From NCBI RefSeq assembly GCF_001695835.1, contig NZ_MBSO01000010.1, positions 1-64,000 on the forward strand: DNA of 64,000 nt, read 5' to 3'. Below are positions 27,021 through 36,909 of this stretch, piece after piece (within the stretch, counting starts at the first letter, position 1; every line of letters begins with the position of its first letter). This DNA comes from Ensifer sp. LC11. GTDB taxonomy: Bacteria; Pseudomonadota; Alphaproteobacteria; Rhizobiales; Rhizobiaceae. Position numbers and translations under genes: made by a program. Under the pieces are notes generated by a model. The model saw only the letters and a program-made list of their open reading frames with translations. It searched no databases and was not told the DNA's origin.

Positions 27021-28916
27021 TCACCCGGCGCGGCGAAGACGCGAGGGACCGCGGCGCTGGCTCTCATCCTCGAAAAGCGCCGCAAGCTGCTCGGTCATGG
27101 CGCCGGCCAGTTCGTCGGCATCGACGATGGTCACGGCGCGACGATAGTAGCGCGTCACGTCGTGTCCGATGCCGATCGCCAGCAGTTCCACCGGCGAGCG
27201 CGTTTCGATCTGCTCGATCACCGCGCGCAGGTGGCGCTCCAGGTAGTTTCCGGGGTTCACCGACAGCGTCGAGTCATCGACCGGCGCGCCATCGGAGATC
27301 ATCATCAGGATGCGGCGCTGCTCGCGACGCGCCATCAGTCGCTCATGCGCCCACATCAGCGCCTCGCCGTCGATGTTCTCCTTCAGCAGTCCCTCGCGCA
27401 TCATCAGGCCGAGATTGCGGCGCGCCCGGCGCCAGGGCGCATCAGCGGACTTGTAGATGATGTGACGCAGATCGTTGAGCCGGCCCGGCGCCTGCGGCTT
27501 GCCGCCGGCGAGCCACTTCTCGCGCGACTGCCCGCCCTTCCACGCCTTGGTGGTGAAGCCGAGGATCTCGACCTTGACGCCGCAGCGCTCAAGCGTGCGC
27601 GCCAGGATATCGGCGCAGGTGGCAGCAACCGTGATCGGGCGGCCGCGCATCGAGCCGGAATTGTCGATCAAAAGCGTCACGACGGTGTCGCGGAAATTGG
27701 TGTCCTTCTCGCGCTTGAAGGAAAGCGGCTGCATCGGGTCGATGATGATGCGCTGCAGCCGTGCCGTGTCGAGGTAGCCCTCTTCGAGGTCAAATTCCCA
27801 GGAGCGGTTCTGCTGCGCCATCAGCCGGCGCTGCAGCCGGTTGGCAAGACGGCCCACCGCGCCCTGGAGATGGGCAAGCTGTTTGTCGAGAAAGGCGCGC
27901 AGCCGGTCGAGCTCGGCCTCGTCGCAAAGCTCTTCCGAGGCGATGGTCTCATCGAACTCGCGGGTGAAGACCGCGTAGTCGACCTTCTCGTTGAAGTCGG
28001 CAAAGGGCTGGTTCGGCCGCTTGACCTCGCCCGGCGTTTCGCTGTCCTCGTCGCCCTCGTCCTGGAGATCGTCGTCGGAGATCTCCGCGCCGTCCATCTC
28101 GCCTTCTTCCATCTGCTCTTCGGCAGCCTGGTTTTCATCGGCGGGGGCGGCATCGTCGCCGGCTTCCTCGTCGCTGGCGTTCTCGTCCTGCTCCTGGCTG
28201 CGCGGCTGGTCCTCGTCGGTCTCGCTTTCCTGCTCGTCCGGCTCGACGTCGTCGTCGCCGTACTTCTCCGCGACCTCCATCGAGGTCAGCATGTCGCGCA
28301 CGACCCGGGCAAAGGCCTGCTGGTCGTTGATCGCCGACGACAGGTTCCTGATGTCGCCGGACGCCTTGCCTTCGATGAATTCGCGCCAGAGGTCGAGCAC
28401 CTTGCCGGCCGATGCCGGTGGTTTTTCACCGGTCAGCTTCTCGCGCACCAGAAGCGCCACGGCTTCTCCGAGCGGCGCGTCCGCCTGCCGCTCGATCGTC
28501 GCGAAATTGGCCTTGGCGTATTTCTCCTCGAGCATGACGTTGAGGTTCTTGGCAACACCCGCCATGCGCAGCGCACCGATCGCCTCGACGCGAGCCTGCT
28601 CCACAGCGTCGAAGATTGCCCGCGCGTCGGCCCCCTGCGGCGACATGGTCGCGTGGATGCGCGCGTCGTGGCAGGCCTTGCGCAGCGCCATGCTGTCGCC
28701 GAGACCACGGGTGACGGCAAGCTCCTGCAGCGTCGGACGTTTCGAAAGCTCCGGCAGGCGAATGCGCTCGCCGCTCATGCCGGGCCGCTCGTTGGCGAAG
28801 GCGACTTCCACCTCGGCATCGCCCGCGATCGACCGGATGCAGCCGGAAAGCGCCCGTTTGAACGGTTCGGCAGCATTCTCGCGCGTGGTTGGCTTTGCCT
28901 TCGAATTCGAGCTCAC
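27021..28916 (-). CDS. cobT: Cobaltochelatase subunit CobT
   Basis: 631 residues, the length of the Pseudomonas denitrificans CobT. With CobN and CobS it forms the ATP-dependent aerobic cobaltochelatase that inserts cobalt into hydrogenobyrinic acid a,c-diamide during B12 synthesis. An N-terminal helical domain is followed by a strongly acidic segment (about residues 220-310, rich in Asp/Glu) and a C-terminal VWA domain with MIDAS motif [11 protein letters not shown] near residue 415. The start is GTG 28916 with AAGGAA upstream; the ATG at 28985 lies within a palindrome-rich leader. cobS lies upstream on the same strand, so the order is cobS then cobT. Confidence 0.95.
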   Translation of the reverse strand: MSSNSKAKPTTRENAAEPFKRALSGCIRSIAGDAEVEVAFANERPGMSGERIRLPELSKRPTLQELAVTRGLGDSMALRKACHDARIHATMSPQGADARAIFDAVEQARVEAIGALRMAGVAKNLNVMLEEKYAKANFATIERQADAPLGEAVALLVREKLTGEKPPASAGKVLDLWREFIEGKASGDIRNLSSAINDQQAFARVVRDMLTSMEVAEKYGDDDVEPDEQESETDEDQPRSQEQDENASDEEAGDDAAPADENQAAEEQMEEGEMDGAEISDDDLQDEGDEDSETPGEVKRPNQPFADFNEKVDYAVFTREFDETIASEELCDEAELDRLRAFLDKQLAHLQGAVGRLANRLQRRLMAQQNRSWEFDLEEGYLDTARLQRIIIDPMQPLSFKREKDTNFRDTVVTLLIDNSGSMRGRPITVAATCADILARTLERCGVKVEILGFTTKAWKGGQSREKWLAGGKPQAPGRLNDLRHIIYKSADAPWRRARRNLGLMMREGLLKENIDGEALMWAHERLMARREQRRILMMISDGAPVDDSTLSVNPGNYLERHLRAVIEQIETRSPVELLAIGIGHDVTRYYRRAVTIVDADELAGAMTEQLAALFEDESQRRGPSRLRRAG

Positions 28917-28965
28917 GACAGTTCCTTCTTCAGCCAGAGGCGATGGCGCCCCGACTGCATGTTTC

Positions 28966-29057
28966 CTTTGATCGCAATCGATCAAAGGACAAAAACATGC
29001 AGCAATTCAAGTACTGCAGCGACCTTTGCGCGTCTGACAAGACGCGCGGCGCTGCAG
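28966..29057. repeat. Palindrome pair between cobS and cobT
   Basis: Left: CTTTGATCG/CGATCAAAG around CAAT at 28966-28987. Right: a compound hairpin at 29014-29057 with outer arms CTGCAGC/GCTGCAG and a perfect inner stem GCGCGTCT/AGACGCGC with a GACA loop at 29028-29047. This resembles an intergenic element I have seen repeatedly in rhizobial genomes, though no second copy was found in this window. Confidence 0.7.
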
Positions 29058-29121
29058 GGCATCATCAAGTTTGCCACAGCGTCATAGCCCGCCCTCCCCC
29101 GCGGGGGACGGCAGGCCGGGA

Positions 29122-30117
29122 TCAGGCGGTGGCTTCGAGCACGATGTTGGCAGCGCTTTCCTTCAGCTCGATGCCGAAGGCGCGCTGGTAGTGCTCGGCG
29201 ACCAGCGCCCGCTCCAGCTCGTCGCACTTGTTGAGGAAGGTCACACGGAAGGCGAACGCGATGTCGCCGAAGATATGGGCGTTCTCTGCCCAGGTGATGA
29301 CCGTACGCGGGCTCATGACCGTCGACAGATCGCCATTGATGAAGGCCGCACGGGTGAGGTCGGCAACACGCACCATCTTGGAAACGGTCTCGCGACCCTT
29401 GTCGGCGGTGAAACCCTTGACCTTGGCGGCGACGATGTCGACTTCCTTGTCATGCGGCAGGTAGTTGAGCGTCGTGACGATCGACCAACGGTCCATCTGC
29501 GCCTGGTTGATCTGCTGCGTACCATGGTAAAGGCCCGTCGTATCGCCGAGGCCGACCGTGTTGGCGGTCGCAAACAGGCGGAAGGCCGGGTGCGGACGGA
29601 TGACGCGGCTCTGGTCAAGCAGCGTCAGACGGCCGGAAGACTCCAGCACGCGCTGGATGACGAACATCACGTCCGGTCGGCCGGCGTCGTATTCGTCGAA
29701 GACGAGCGCGACATTGTGCTGGTAGGCCCAGGGCAGGATGCCGTCCTTGAACTCGGTCACCTGCAGGCCGTCCTTGACGACGATCGCGTCCTTGCCGACG
29801 AGATCGATACGGCTGACATGGCTGTCGAGGTTGACGCGCACGCACGGCCAGTTGAGGCGGGCGGCGACCTGCTCGATATGGGTGGACTTGCCGGTACCGT
29901 GATAGCCCGAGACCATCACGCGTCGGTTGTGGGCGAAGCCTGCGAGAATGGCGAGCGTCGTTTCGCGGTCAAAGAGATAGTCCGGATCGAGGTCCGGCAC
30001 GTAGGCGTCGCCCTTCGAATAGGCAGGAACGCGCAAATCCGTATCAATGCCGAAGACCTCCCGGACAGAGATCGTCGTGTCGGGGAGGTTGGAAATGTCG
30101 AGGTCAATCTTGCTCAT
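29122..30117 (-). CDS. cobS: Cobaltochelatase subunit CobS
   Basis: 331-residue AAA+ ATPase subunit of the aerobic cobaltochelatase. Walker [11 protein letters not shown] is near residue 70 and Walker [14 protein letters not shown] near residue 139, with an arginine-finger-bearing segment [13 protein letters not shown] after it. The N terminus ([20 protein letters not shown]) is characteristic of CobS. GGAG five bases upstream favours the ATG at 30117 over 30120. It lies 205 bp ahead of cobT with palindromes in between, which may balance the amounts of the two subunits. Confidence 0.96.
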   Translation of the reverse strand: MSKIDLDISNLPDTTISVREVFGIDTDLRVPAYSKGDAYVPDLDPDYLFDRETTLAILAGFAHNRRVMVSGYHGTGKSTHIEQVAARLNWPCVRVNLDSHVSRIDLVGKDAIVVKDGLQVTEFKDGILPWAYQHNVALVFDEYDAGRPDVMFVIQRVLESSGRLTLLDQSRVIRPHPAFRLFATANTVGLGDTTGLYHGTQQINQAQMDRWSIVTTLNYLPHDKEVDIVAAKVKGFTADKGRETVSKMVRVADLTRAAFINGDLSTVMSPRTVITWAENAHIFGDIAFAFRVTFLNKCDELERALVAEHYQRAFGIELKESAANIVLEATA

Positions 30118-30191
30118 CATGTCTCCAGAGCGGCCACCGGACGGCACCCGCGCATTCGCCTGCAAAAGTGCTTCTGTAATAATCCGGGTTG

Positions 30192-30818
30192 TTAGCAGAA
30201 ACCAGCCTGTTTTAACAATTGGTAGGCTTGAATAACCGCGCGAAAACGCTCTTCCGATCCTCTATCTCCGCCATTGGCATCGGGGTGATGCTTCTTGACG
30301 AGATCCTTGTAGGCAGCCTTGATGTCGGCAGCTGTCGCCGAGGCGCCGAGACCGAGCGTTTCGAAGGCCTTCGCCTCGAGCGTCTTCAGTTTGCGCTGGC
30401 GCGGCTCCGGGCGGCCGGAACGGGCGCGCGCCTCGCTGACGAAGCCGAAGGGATCGCGCATGCGGGCCTGGGCGCCGGCCGAGCCCGACCGCATCTGCGA
30501 CTGGCTCGGGCCGTTCTTGGCATTCTTGTTGACGCCGACAGTCCAAGTCGGCCGGTGACCGGTCACCGCCTCCTTCTGGTAGCGGGCAACCTCGCTGTCG
30601 GACAGGCCAGAGAAAAAATTGTAGCCCTTGTTGTACTCCTTCACATGCTCGAAGCAGAACATGAAGTACTGGCCCTCGGCATTGCGGCCGACCGGAGCCC
30701 GGTGCACGCCCTTCTGATCGCAGCCGTCCCACTGGCAGACCGGTGCAGCCGGCTCCGCCTGCGGCTCAACCTTGCGCCGGGTGCGAATGCGATCGAAGTA
30801 TTTTGAATCGAGTCTCAT
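30192..30818 (-). CDS. DnaJ-domain protein upstream of cobS
   Basis: About 208 residues with an unusual layout: the J domain is C-terminal. [20 protein letters not shown] is followed by HPD ([10 protein letters not shown], near residue 180). The N-terminal half carries a Cys-containing segment ([15 protein letters not shown] and [16 protein letters not shown]) that could bind a metal through C-x4-C and C-x2-H. Hsp70 interaction is expected from the HPD motif; client is unknown. The start could also be ATG 30827. The order DnaJ-like, cobS, cobT on one strand is conserved in rhizobia. Confidence 0.87.
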   Translation of the reverse strand: MRLDSKYFDRIRTRRKVEPQAEPAAPVCQWDGCDQKGVHRAPVGRNAEGQYFMFCFEHVKEYNKGYNFFSGLSDSEVARYQKEAVTGHRPTWTVGVNKNAKNGPSQSQMRSGSAGAQARMRDPFGFVSEARARSGRPEPRQRKLKTLEAKAFETLGLGASATAADIKAAYKDLVKKHHPDANGGDRGSEERFRAVIQAYQLLKQAGFC

Positions 30819-30975
30819 GGCGCTCATTATGGGGTTTGGCCGCAGCCACAACAAGAATTGACAAAGCGGAATGTTGCTGGCTTTGTGCGGGCATTTTGCG
30901 CCGCCAAGCCAGCGACTACCGGGTACTGCAGATCCGCGAGGGGGCGTCAAGCAACCAAGGAAATGGGACGGAAGA

Positions 30976-31257
30976 ATGTCGCTCACGGACACGATCGAAA
31001 AGAAGCTGATCGAGGCCTTCCATCCAGAGAGATTGGTGGTCATCAACGAGAGCCACATGCATGCCGGGCATCAGCCGGATTTCGATGGCGGCGGCGAGAC
31101 GCACATGCGGGTGCGCATCGTTTCAAGCGCGTTTACGGGCATGAGCCGCGTCGCCCGTCACCGCGCCATCAATGACCTCTTGAAGCCCGAACTCGATGCC
31201 GGTCTGCACGCACTGGCCGTCGAGCCGGCAGCGCCTGGCGAACCGACCCGCTGGTAG
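30976..31257 (+). CDS. BolA-family protein
   Basis: 93-residue BolA/IbaG-like protein. It shows MSLTDTIEKKLIEAFHPERL, then VINESHMHAGH (conserved His), FDGGGETHMRVRIVSSAF and RHRAINDLLKPEL with the helix-turn-helix-like positively charged motif. BolA proteins bind glutaredoxin [2Fe-2S] clusters and can affect cell shape and iron signalling. The ATG at 30976 follows GGACGGAAG. It is divergent from the DnaJ-domain gene, with 157 bp between their starts. Confidence 0.93.
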   Translation: MSLTDTIEKKLIEAFHPERLVVINESHMHAGHQPDFDGGGETHMRVRIVSSAFTGMSRVARHRAINDLLKPELDAGLHALAVEPAAPGEPTRW

Positions 31258-31272
31258 GCGATAGCGCGGCGA

Positions 31273-32580
31273 TCAGACCGGTGGGGCACCCTCTTCCGCC
31301 GGACGGATGCGCAGCTTGGTGATCCGGTTTTTCACCCGCTTCATCACGATGAAGCGCTTGCCATGGAAGGTGAAAGCCTGGCGCTCCTCGGGAATGCTCT
31401 TGGATTCGTGGATCACCAGCCCGGCGACCGTCGTCGCCTCCTCGTCGGGCAACGTCCAGTCGAGCGCACGGTTGAGATCACGGATCGGCACCGAACCATC
31501 GACGACGATCGAACCATCGGCCTCCTGGCGCACACCTTGGATGTCGAGATCGTGCTCATCGGCAATGTCGCCGACAATCTCTTCCAGAATATCCTCCAGC
31601 GTCACCAGCCCCTGAACCTGCCCGTACTCGTCGACGACGATCGCCAGATGCAGCTTGCGCCGCAGGAAGGCATTCAGCTGGTCCTTGAGATTGGTCGTAT
31701 CGGGTACGAACCAGGGTTTTTGCGCGATCTTGACGATATCGAGGTTTTCCGGCTCGACATTGGGCTCCGCCAGCGCCCTGAGCAGATCCTTCGAATGCAC
31801 GACGCCGATGATGTTGTCGGTCGAGCCGCGCCAGAGCGGCAGCCGCGTGAACGGACTTTCGAGGATGTCGCGGACACAGCTTTCGGGCGGCTCATCGGCA
31901 TTGATCGCCCGCATGCTGGTGCGGTGGATCATGATGTCAGAGATTTCGAGCTCGCCGAGATCGAGCACGCCGCCCAGCCGGTCGCGGTCAGCCTTGATCA
32001 CCGAGCCCTCGCGGTGCAAAAGGTCCACCGCGCCGCGCAACTCCTCATGCGCCGAGAGCATCGACATATCGGCGGCAAGATTGACGCCGAAGAGATGGAG
32101 AAGACGCCGGACGATGCCGTTGACCAGGCTGGAAACCGGGCCGACGACCGCGACGAAGGGCCGGACCAGAGGGGCGACGGCGATCGCGAAGCGGTCCGGC
32201 GATGCAATCGCCCAGCTCTTCGGCAGCACTTCCGAAAAAATGACGAGCAGCACAGTCATCGCGAGCGTCGCAATCGCCACGCCGGAATCTCCGAAGAGGC
32301 CGATCAGGAGGCTCGTCGTCAGCGACGAAGCGAGAATATTGACGAGATTGTTGCCGATCAGCAGCGTCCCGATCAGCCGGTCGCGCCGCTCAATCAGTCG
32401 GTTGACGATGCCGGCGCGCTCCTCGCCATTGTTCTCCAGCGTATGCATGCGCGAGCGCGAGGCTGCCGTCAGGGCCGTTTCCGAGCCGGAGAAGAAGGCC
32501 GACAGCAGGAGCAGGCAGAAGACCGAGACGATCGACAGCCAGTATTCCGCCAGGAAGGCAATGAAGGCTTCGCCGGTCAT
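31273..32580 (-). CDS. CNNM/CorC-type (HlyC) membrane protein with CBS domains
   Basis: 435 residues. DUF21 membrane domain at about 1-190 with four hydrophobic stretches (starting WLSIVSVFCLLLLSAFFSGS); paired CBS domains at about 205-330 (MIHRTSMRAINADEPPESCV, GVVHSKDLLRAL and LHLAIVVDEYGQVQGLVTLE); and a C-terminal CorC_HlyC domain. Family proteins are linked to magnesium or cobalt efflux. The start overlaps the aroB stop by 4 bp (ATGA), so expression is coupled to aroK-aroB, a conserved rhizobial arrangement. Confidence 0.93.
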   Translation of the reverse strand: MTGEAFIAFLAEYWLSIVSVFCLLLLSAFFSGSETALTAASRSRMHTLENNGEERAGIVNRLIERRDRLIGTLLIGNNLVNILASSLTTSLLIGLFGDSGVAIATLAMTVLLVIFSEVLPKSWAIASPDRFAIAVAPLVRPFVAVVGPVSSLVNGIVRRLLHLFGVNLAADMSMLSAHEELRGAVDLLHREGSVIKADRDRLGGVLDLGELEISDIMIHRTSMRAINADEPPESCVRDILESPFTRLPLWRGSTDNIIGVVHSKDLLRALAEPNVEPENLDIVKIAQKPWFVPDTTNLKDQLNAFLRRKLHLAIVVDEYGQVQGLVTLEDILEEIVGDIADEHDLDIQGVRQEADGSIVVDGSVPIRDLNRALDWTLPDEEATTVAGLVIHESKSIPEERQAFTFHGKRFIVMKRVKNRITKLRIRPAEEGAPPV

Positions 32581-33710
32581 TGCGGGTGTTTTTCCCTCAG
32601 GAAGCTCAAGACCTCCGACGCCGGAACGTCATCGGCAACAAAGGATTGTCCAATGCCGCGCGTCAGAATGAAAGTGAGCTTGCCGCCCTTAACCTTCTTG
32701 TCCTGAGCGATCGCATCCATCAGCCGTTCGGCCGGCGGCAGCGTGCCGGGGATCTCCGACATGCGCGTCGGCAGGCCGACTGCCTTCAGATGCGCCTCGA
32801 CGCGGGCTGCATCGTCGGGGCTCGCAAGGTTCATGCGTGCCGAGAACTGATGCGCCAGCACCATGCCGATCGAAACGCCCTCGCCATGCACCAGCCGGGC
32901 ACTGTCATATTCGGTTGCCGCCTCCAGCGCATGGCCGAAGGTGTGGCCGAGATTGAGAAGCGCGCGCAAGCCGTTCTCGCGCTCGTCCGCGGCAACAACA
33001 TCCGCCTTGGCCTGGCAGCTGACCGCAATCGCCTCGATACGGGCGCTACCTCCGGCAAAGACCGCCTGCCAGTTCTTCTCGAGCCAGGCAAAGAAGTCCG
33101 GCTTGTCGATCAGCCCGTATTTGGCGACCTCCGCATAGCCGGCACGGAACTCGCGCGGGCTCAGCGTGTCGAGCACGTCCGTATCGGCCAGCACCAGATC
33201 CGGCTGGTGGAAGACGCCAATCAGGTTCTTGCCGTGCGGCGAGTTGATACCAGTCTTGCCGCCGACGGAGGAATCGACCTGCGCCAGCAGCGAGGTCGGG
33301 ATCTGAATGAAGCGCGAGCCACGACGCACGATGCCGGCGGCAAAGCCGGTGAGGTCGCCGATGACGCCGCCACCAAGCGCAATCACCGCGTCGTTGCGCT
33401 CGATCCGGGCGCCAAGCACGGTTTCGCAGACCGGGATCAGATGCTCGAAGCTCTTGGTCTTCTCGCCCGCCGGCAGCACAAGAGACACAGCCTCGATGTC
33501 GTGCCCCTTGAAGCTCGCCATCAACGGCTCGAGATAGCGCGGCGCCACATTCTCATCGGTGATCACAGCCATCTTGCGCCCCTTGAGGCGGGCGGCAATC
33601 TCCTGGCCGGCAGCGGCGATCAGCCCGGGACCGATGAGGATATCGTAGGAGCGGTCGCCGAGGTCGACGCGGACCTTGCGTTCGGCTGCGGGCATCGCGT
33701 GGCTATTCAT
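32577..33710 (-). CDS. aroB: 3-dehydroquinate synthase
   Basis: 377-residue NAD- and metal-dependent enzyme closing the ring in the second shikimate-pathway step. NAD-binding GGGVIGDLTGFAAG lies near residue 110, with FIQIPTSLLAQVDSSVGGKT next to it. Metal-binding His residues lie in LNLGHTFGHALE and VHGEGVSIGM. Length and motif order are standard. The start overlaps the aroK stop by 8 bp. A second start (MPAAERK) five codons in is possible. Confidence 0.96.
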   Translation of the reverse strand: MNSHAMPAAERKVRVDLGDRSYDILIGPGLIAAAGQEIAARLKGRKMAVITDENVAPRYLEPLMASFKGHDIEAVSLVLPAGEKTKSFEHLIPVCETVLGARIERNDAVIALGGGVIGDLTGFAAGIVRRGSRFIQIPTSLLAQVDSSVGGKTGINSPHGKNLIGVFHQPDLVLADTDVLDTLSPREFRAGYAEVAKYGLIDKPDFFAWLEKNWQAVFAGGSARIEAIAVSCQAKADVVAADERENGLRALLNLGHTFGHALEAATEYDSARLVHGEGVSIGMVLAHQFSARMNLASPDDAARVEAHLKAVGLPTRMSEIPGTLPPAERLMDAIAQDKKVKGGKLTFILTRGIGQSFVADDVPASEVLSFLREKHPQ

Positions 33711-34293
33711 GGTTCTTCTTGTCCTGGTGTTCGATGACGGCAGAGAGAACTTCCTCGACCATCGTCTCTTTCTTCACATCGCGCGACAGCACCGTCAGAT
33801 CGGCTTCGGCATAGACCGGGTAACGCGCATTCATCAGGTTTTCGAGTGTCTGCCTGGGGTTCTCCGTCTTTAGGAGCGGTCGGGTATCACGCTTGTTGAC
33901 CCGCTCCCACAAGACATCGAGCTCGGCATTGAGCCAGACCGTCAGACCACCCTTCTTGATCTGGCGGCGCGAGCGTTCATTGATGTAGGCGCCGCCACCG
34001 GTCGAGACCACGCGTGGTCCGCTCCTCAAGAGCCGTTTCAGCACCCGCGTTTCCAAGGCTCGGAACTCCTCCTCGCCGTAGCGGGCGAAAAGGTCCGAGA
34101 TCGTCATGCGCGAGACGCGCTCGATCTCATGATCGGAATCGACGAAGGGAATGCCGAGTGCCTGGGCCGTCAACCGACCGATCGCCGACTTGCCGGCGCC
34201 CATCAGGCCGATGAACACGAGATTGCGTTTACCGAGTACAAGCTTCGCCCGCTCGGCAAGCGTTGCGGAAACCGGTTCGATCACGTCGTTCAT
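33703..34293 (-). CDS. aroK: Shikimate kinase
   Basis: 196-residue kinase making shikimate 3-phosphate. Walker A GLMGAGKSAIGR is near residue 32, shikimate-binding DSDHEIER near residue 55, and FRALETRVLKRLL and STGGGAYI follow as expected. The upstream open frame extends to 34371, but ATG 34293 (MNDVIEPVS) gives normal length. aroK, aroB and the CNNM-type gene overlap consecutively as one operon. The 237 bp between aroK and the small gene at 34531 hold no other gene that I can see. Confidence 0.95.
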   Translation of the reverse strand: MNDVIEPVSATLAERAKLVLGKRNLVFIGLMGAGKSAIGRLTAQALGIPFVDSDHEIERVSRMTISDLFARYGEEEFRALETRVLKRLLRSGPRVVSTGGGAYINERSRRQIKKGGLTVWLNAELDVLWERVNKRDTRPLLKTENPRQTLENLMNARYPVYAEADLTVLSRDVKKETMVEEVLSAVIEHQDKKNHE

Positions 34294-34530
34294 TGGACTT
34301 CTTATTCCCCATTCCCTTCCGGTATCGACAAATCGGGGATGAGCGTCAAGTCGTCGCGCACGTTGGCTCACGGTTCTTGAACTTGGCCGAAGTGGCGTTC
34401 ATATAGGTCTGGCACCCGCCATGGCGCGGCGCATTCATTTCGGGTGCGCGTACCGCCCCGGCTGTTCGAACACCTGCATGGGTTTCCTTACGTCCGCTTC
34501 GATCGCAGGAGACATGCAGAGGAGACTGAA

Positions 34531-34680
34531 ATGCCGACGCTCTTCCGCTTCCTGTTCTTTTGTCTGGTTGTCGCCGGGATAGTGTACGGCACGATGGTCT
34601 CCCTCGTCACCTTCGTCGAGCCGACGGAGCGCGACGTGACCGTAAAGATTCCGTCCGAGCGGGTGAACAAAACCCAATGA
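34531..34680 (+). CDS. Small single-pass membrane protein coupled to xerD
   Basis: 49 residues, with one transmembrane helix ([19 protein letters not shown]) and a short basic and acidic tail ([18 protein letters not shown]). I recognise it as a conserved but uncharacterised small protein that commonly precedes xerD in rhizobia. GAGGAGACTGAA immediately before ATG 34531 is a good ribosome site. Its stop overlaps the xerD start (ATGA), so translation is coupled. Confidence 0.75.
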   Translation: MPTLFRFLFFCLVVAGIVYGTMVSLVTFVEPTERDVTVKIPSERVNKTQ

Positions 34681-35633
34681 GCGATTTCTCCGCCGCCCAT
34701 GTCGAGGCCTTCCTCGAAATGATGAGCGCCGAGCGAGGTGCTGCGGTCAATACGCTACAGTCCTACGAGCGCGACCTTGAGGATGCCTCCTCGCATCTGC
34801 GGACACGCGGAACCGGGTTGACGGGGGCGACCCCGGACGACCTTCGCGCCTACCTCGCCCACCTCGCCGGCCAAGGCTTCAAAGCCTCCTCCCAGGCGCG
34901 GCGCCTGTCGGCGCTCAGGCAATTCTACAAGTTTCTCTATGCCGAGGGCCTGCGCGGCGACGACCCGACCGGCATCCTCGACGCCCCGAAGAAAGGGCGC
35001 AGCCTACCGAAGACGCTGAGCGTCGATGACGTCTCGCGGCTGATCGGACAGGCCGAGAACGAAGCCGCATCAGGCGGTCCGGACCATCTAGCGAAACTGC
35101 GCATGCATGCGCTGATCGAGCTTCTCTATGCCACCGGCATGCGCGTCAGCGAACTTGTTTCGCTTCCGGCAAGCGTTCTTGCGCAGAACGGCCGCTTCCT
35201 CGTCATCCGCGGCAAGGGCAACAAGGACCGGCTTGTGCCGCTTTCGCAGGCGGCCATCCGGGCGATGCGCGTCTATGGTGAGGCGCTCGCGGCGGAGATG
35301 GCGCGCGAGGAAGCGGGCAACAGCGAGAGCCCGTGGCTCTTCCCCTCCTCCGGCAAGCAGGGTTTCCTGCCGCGGCAGGTCTTTGCCAGGGATCTGAAAT
35401 CACTCGCCGCACGCGCCGGCATAAGGGTCGCCACAATCTCCCCGCATGTACTCAGGCACGCCTTCGCCAGCCACCTCTTGGCCAATGGCGCCGACCTTCG
35501 CGCCGTGCAGGAACTGCTGGGGCATTCGGACATTTCAACGACACAAATCTATACGCATGTGCTGGAAGAACGGCTGCACAACCTCGTGCAAAACCATCAC
35601 CCTCTTGCCAAACAGGCGAAAAAACAGGATTAG
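34677..35633 (+). CDS. xerD: Site-specific tyrosine recombinase XerD
   Basis: 318-residue recombinase that resolves chromosome dimers at dif with XerC. The N-terminal core-binding domain (about 1-100, [16 protein letters not shown]) precedes a catalytic domain with Arg in [13 protein letters not shown] near residue 155, [12 protein letters not shown] near 256, LGHSDI near 280 and the nucleophilic Tyr in TTQIYTHV near 292. All catalytic residues are present. It starts inside the small gene's stop codon. No integrated element is nearby, so it is the housekeeping enzyme and not a phage integrase. Confidence 0.94.
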   Translation: MSDFSAAHVEAFLEMMSAERGAAVNTLQSYERDLEDASSHLRTRGTGLTGATPDDLRAYLAHLAGQGFKASSQARRLSALRQFYKFLYAEGLRGDDPTGILDAPKKGRSLPKTLSVDDVSRLIGQAENEAASGGPDHLAKLRMHALIELLYATGMRVSELVSLPASVLAQNGRFLVIRGKGNKDRLVPLSQAAIRAMRVYGEALAAEMAREEAGNSESPWLFPSSGKQGFLPRQVFARDLKSLAARAGIRVATISPHVLRHAFASHLLANGADLRAVQELLGHSDISTTQIYTHVLEERLHNLVQNHHPLAKQAKKQD

Positions 35634-35696
35634 GACCGCCGGGAAGCTGGTTTCGGCCCGCATATCCTTGTCGCAAAATGATCGGAAACGCATCTC

Positions 35697-36650
35697 ATGC
35701 ACAACTATCTCGATTTCGAAAAACCCATCTCCGACCTCGAAGGCAAGATTCTCGAATTGAAGAAGCTCGCCGGCGAAGACGAGAGCGTGAACACTTCGGA
35801 TGAGATCGAACGCCTGGAGACGCGCGTCCGCGACGCGATGGTCGAGATCTATTCCAAGCTGACGCCCTGGCAGAAGACCCAGGTCGCCCGTCACCCCTCG
35901 CGCCCGCACTTCCTGGATTATGCCGCCGAACTCTTCACCGAGTTCACGCCGCTTGCCGGCGACCGCAACTTCGCCAACGACGACGCCATCCAGGCCGGCC
36001 TTGCGCGGTTCCGCGGCATGCCGGTCGCCGTTCTCGGCCAGGAAAAGGGCAACGACACCAAGTCACGCATCAAACACAATTTCGGCAGCCCCCGTCCTGA
36101 AGGTTACCGCAAGGCGATCCGCGTCATGGAAATGGCCGACCGCTTCGGCCTGCCGCTGATCACGCTCGTCGATACCGCAGGCGCCTATCCGGGGGTTAAC
36201 GCCGAAGAGCGCGGCCAGGCGGAGGCGATTGCCCGCTCGACCGAGATGTGCCTCAATGTCCGCGTGCCGATCGTCACCGTCGTTATCGGCGAAGGTGGCT
36301 CCGGCGGCGCCATCGCGATCGCCACCGGTAACCGCGTCTACATGCTGGAACACGCGATCTACAGCGTCATTTCGCCGGAAGGCGCTGCCTCCATCCTGTG
36401 GCGCGATTCCACCCGCGCCAAGGAAGCCGCCAGCAACATGAAGATCACGTCCGAGGACCTGAAGGCACTTGGCGTCATCGACGGCATCATTCAGGAGCCG
36501 GTCGGCGGAGCCCATCGCGATCCGAGCGCGGTCATCGGCCGCACCGGCACCGTGATCGCCGACGCGCTGAAGGAATTGTCCGGACGCAGTGGCGACCAGT
36601 TGCGCACGGATCGCCGACAGAAGTACCTCAATATCGGCCGCAACCTCTGA
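35697..36650 (+). CDS. accA: Acetyl-CoA carboxylase carboxyltransferase subunit alpha
   Basis: 317-residue subunit which, with AccD, transfers the carboxyl group from biotin carboxyl carrier protein to acetyl-CoA for fatty acid synthesis. It starts [18 protein letters not shown] and contains [12 protein letters not shown], the crotonase-like [20 protein letters not shown] segment and [17 protein letters not shown], all AccA hallmarks. Length is normal. A weak hairpin (GCGGGC/GCCCG) follows at about 36664. The 259-bp gap to the next gene shows a TTAAGAATTC stretch near 36810 but no second half of a CtrA box. Confidence 0.96.
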   Translation: MHNYLDFEKPISDLEGKILELKKLAGEDESVNTSDEIERLETRVRDAMVEIYSKLTPWQKTQVARHPSRPHFLDYAAELFTEFTPLAGDRNFANDDAIQAGLARFRGMPVAVLGQEKGNDTKSRIKHNFGSPRPEGYRKAIRVMEMADRFGLPLITLVDTAGAYPGVNAEERGQAEAIARSTEMCLNVRVPIVTVVIGEGGSGGAIAIATGNRVYMLEHAIYSVISPEGAASILWRDSTRAKEAASNMKITSEDLKALGVIDGIIQEPVGGAHRDPSAVIGRTGTVIADALKELSGRSGDQLRTDRRQKYLNIGRNL

Positions 36651-36909
36651 GCTGAAACAGGATGCGGGCCGAAGCCCGTATCTCGTTTGGTCGGACGGCG
36701 CGCGATTGCGACAGTGGATTTCGCAACCGCAAATCGGACTATGGCCAAATCTTGGCCATATTCATGAGGTCATGAACAGCGTCGTCGGCAGGGCTCCCTG
36801 CAGGGTTAAGAATTCGTGAAGTATAATCGCTTAGTGATTCTCTGAAGAGCCCACCCCTTGCGAACTTGGGCTCTCCTAGTTGAGTTTGGGTTTGAACGGG
36901 CCTCTGCTG

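Noticed and set aside
26964-29087. 707-residue plus-strand frame over cobT
   Set aside because: It is antisense to cobT, whose length, MIDAS motif and neighbour agree with the family; the plus frame shows no domain.
34677-35633. XerD as a phage or integrative-element integrase
   Set aside because: It sits in a core gene block with no att-like repeats, tRNA or element genes nearby, and matches housekeeping XerD.
36800-36830. TTAAGAATTC stretch before the L,D-transpeptidase as a CtrA site
   Set aside because: No second TTAA at the N7 spacing is present.
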